The notes beneath the pieces were generated by a model. That model made no database searches and was not told where the DNA came from. It worked only from the letters and a program-made list of their open reading frames with translations. A program made the position numbers and the translations under genes. This document shows, piece by piece, positions 13,065 to 14,070 of a DNA stretch of 14,070 bases. The DNA is from Gammaproteobacteria bacterium. Its GTDB lineage: Bacteria; Pseudomonadota; Gammaproteobacteria; SZUA-229. Positions within the stretch are counted from its first letter, which is position 1, and each line of letters starts with the position of its first letter. Where the stretch lies: contig JAQICG010000418.1 in NCBI GenBank assembly GCA_027858635.1, positions 1 through 14,070 on the forward strand, written 5' to 3'.

Positions 13065-14070
13065 TTAATACATACTTAAAATTTTCCTCACATACTCATC
13101 CCTGCAATCAGCAATTCCGATTATCATCATCTGTTCGGGTAGCTGTTGCAGAGATGCCAGCAGGGCGGTGGATTCAATTACACCGACTTCATGGCTTGAA
13201 ATCTGACTGGTGATTGAGGGCGGCTGAGTTGCATCAATGCTGACGAACGCTGTATTAACATCGCCGGATTTTATGGCATCAATAATCAGAATATGGTCAT
13301 AGCGCTTGATATGCTCGGCCAATGCAATGCCGGGGCGGTCGAGTTTAAGCAGACTCAGGCCCTGCTGTTGCAGAGAGGCCATGGTGTTATTTTCCAGCAA
13401 CTGATCAATCATCTCCCAGCCCAGTTCATCGCCGGCATTGGGTGAACCGATGCCGATAATAGCGGCTCTGTTTAGATCTATATTTTTGAATGTCGATATA
13501 ATCTGTGTGTGCTCCGCATTCTCAATCACGCCATCACGAATCAACTTCAGATTGAGAAAATGCGTAGCACAGGAAATGCAGGGGTCGTAATTGCGAATCA
13601 CTTTTTCGGCGTGCAGCTGTAAATCATGTTTCTCATTATCGAGACCAAAACTGATCAGTGAGTCTTTCAGGTCCTGTTCGATACGCGGCTGGTTTTGACT
13701 GGTCGGTGGCACGATGACGGCTTTGCTGACGCAGCCGCTTTCATCCATGTCGTAGCGGTGCCATAAAAAACCACGTGGTGCTTCGGTGCAGCCGTAACCT
13801 GTGCCGGCTTTCGCTTCAAAACTCATGCATGGTTCTTCAGTCGGTTGATAGCTGCTCAGCAAGCGTTCTGCTTCGACCAGTGCAAAGTGTATTTCAATGG
13901 CGCGGGCAATGATGCTGTGGAACATGTTTTTCGAGGGGAAGCGGGTTTTCAGTGACTGCATGACCGCTTTGACTTCTTCGGGAAGCTGGTCTGCATTCAG
14001 GTTTAGTCTTGCCAGCGGTCCAACCAGATAGGGTTTGCCGTCGAACAGACAGTGCAGGGCGGTGCTGTGA
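13065..14070 (-). CDS. [NiFe] hydrogenase large subunit (C-terminal part) fused to hydrogenase maturation protease; 5' partial
   Basis: The frame is open to the right edge, so the start is outside. Positions below count from the internal Met at 13961; 36 further residues are visible upstream (including YLVGPLARLNLN). The first part is a group 3-type (3b/3d) large subunit with FPSKNMFHSIIARAIE, GTGYGCTEAPRGFLWHRY at 53-70, VPPTSQNQ at 84-91 and RNYDPCISCATH at 123-134. Cys128 and Cys131 are Ni-Fe ligands, and His134 is the residue after which maturation cleavage occurs. In normal subunits a short tail follows. Here, after a linker of about 30 residues, comes a full HycI/HoxW-like endopeptidase: AAIIGIGSPNAGDELGW at 166-182 with Asp178/Glu179, LIIDAIKSG with Asp228, and SSHEVGV with His257, the expected nickel-sensing acidic, Asp and His positions. 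No stop or frameshift separates the parts. The last residues end at ADCRDEYVRKILSMY. Confidence 0.9.
   Translation of the reverse strand, partial: HSTALHCLFDGKPYLVGPLARLNLNADQLPEEVKAVMQSLKTRFPSKNMFHSIIARAIEIHFALVEAERLLSSYQPTEEPCMSFEAKAGTGYGCTEAPRGFLWHRYDMDESGCVSKAVIVPPTSQNQPRIEQDLKDSLISFGLDNEKHDLQLHAEKVIRNYDPCISCATHFLNLKLIRDGVIENAEHTQIISTFKNIDLNRAAIIGIGSPNAGDELGWEMIDQLLENNTMASLQQQGLSLLKLDRPGIALAEHIKRYDHILIIDAIKSGDVNTAFVSIDATQPPSITSQISSHEVGVIESTALLASLQQLPEQMMIIGIADCRDEYVRKILSMY

Noticed and set aside
1..14070. CRISPR array, tRNA or rRNA genes
   Set aside because: No regularly spaced identical repeats and no tRNA- or rRNA-like sequence were seen.

Overview
The window looks like an accessory or stress-response stretch of a gammaproteobacterial chromosome, probably a facultatively anaerobic or chemolithotrophic species. 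The protein families (MgtC/SapB-DUF4010, DUF302, thiol peroxidase, SpoIIAA-like, PAP2 phosphatase, P2-type ATPase, FixL/FixJ-like pair, DUF2934, Crp/Fnr, group 3 [NiFe] hydrogenase) and the dispersed palindromic repeats support this. The exact taxon cannot be fixed from the sequence alone.

Layout. 1-636 (+): C-terminal half of an MgtC/SapB-DUF4010 membrane protein. 822-1316 (+): exported DUF302-like protein with an odd start. 1317-1994: two palindromic elements around an unlisted 39-residue membrane protein gene. 1995-2903 (-): GAPDH-like protein with the catalytic Cys but without the catalytic His/S-loop segment. 3282-3788 (+): divergent thiol peroxidase with only its peroxidatic Cys. 3945-8867 (-): a stress/membrane block with a SpoIIAA-like protein, P-type ATPase, PAP2 phosphatase, the collapsed remnant of a D-2-hydroxyacid dehydrogenase, and a glycine-zipper protein with a stop at codon 2. 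9306-12312 (+): PAS histidine kinase and FixJ-like regulator (ATGA overlap), a DUF2934 small protein, and a Crp/Fnr regulator. 12433-12726 (-): broken HTH antitoxin with a 29-bp palindrome upstream. 13065-14070 (-): C-terminal part of a [NiFe] hydrogenase large subunit fused in frame to its maturation endopeptidase; it runs off the right edge.

The kinase, response regulator and Crp/Fnr protein form a plausible signalling core. Fermentation (D-lactate dehydrogenase remnant), H2 metabolism, peroxide defence and ion transport would be natural outputs, but no operator clearly ties them together. Several genes are damaged (dehydrogenase, antitoxin, perhaps the two genes with abnormal starts) and repeats are frequent, so the region seems to be eroding. 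The most distinctive objects are the hydrogenase-protease fusion, the divergent pair of Cys-only GAPDH-like protein and 1-Cys peroxidase, and the 39-residue membrane protein.
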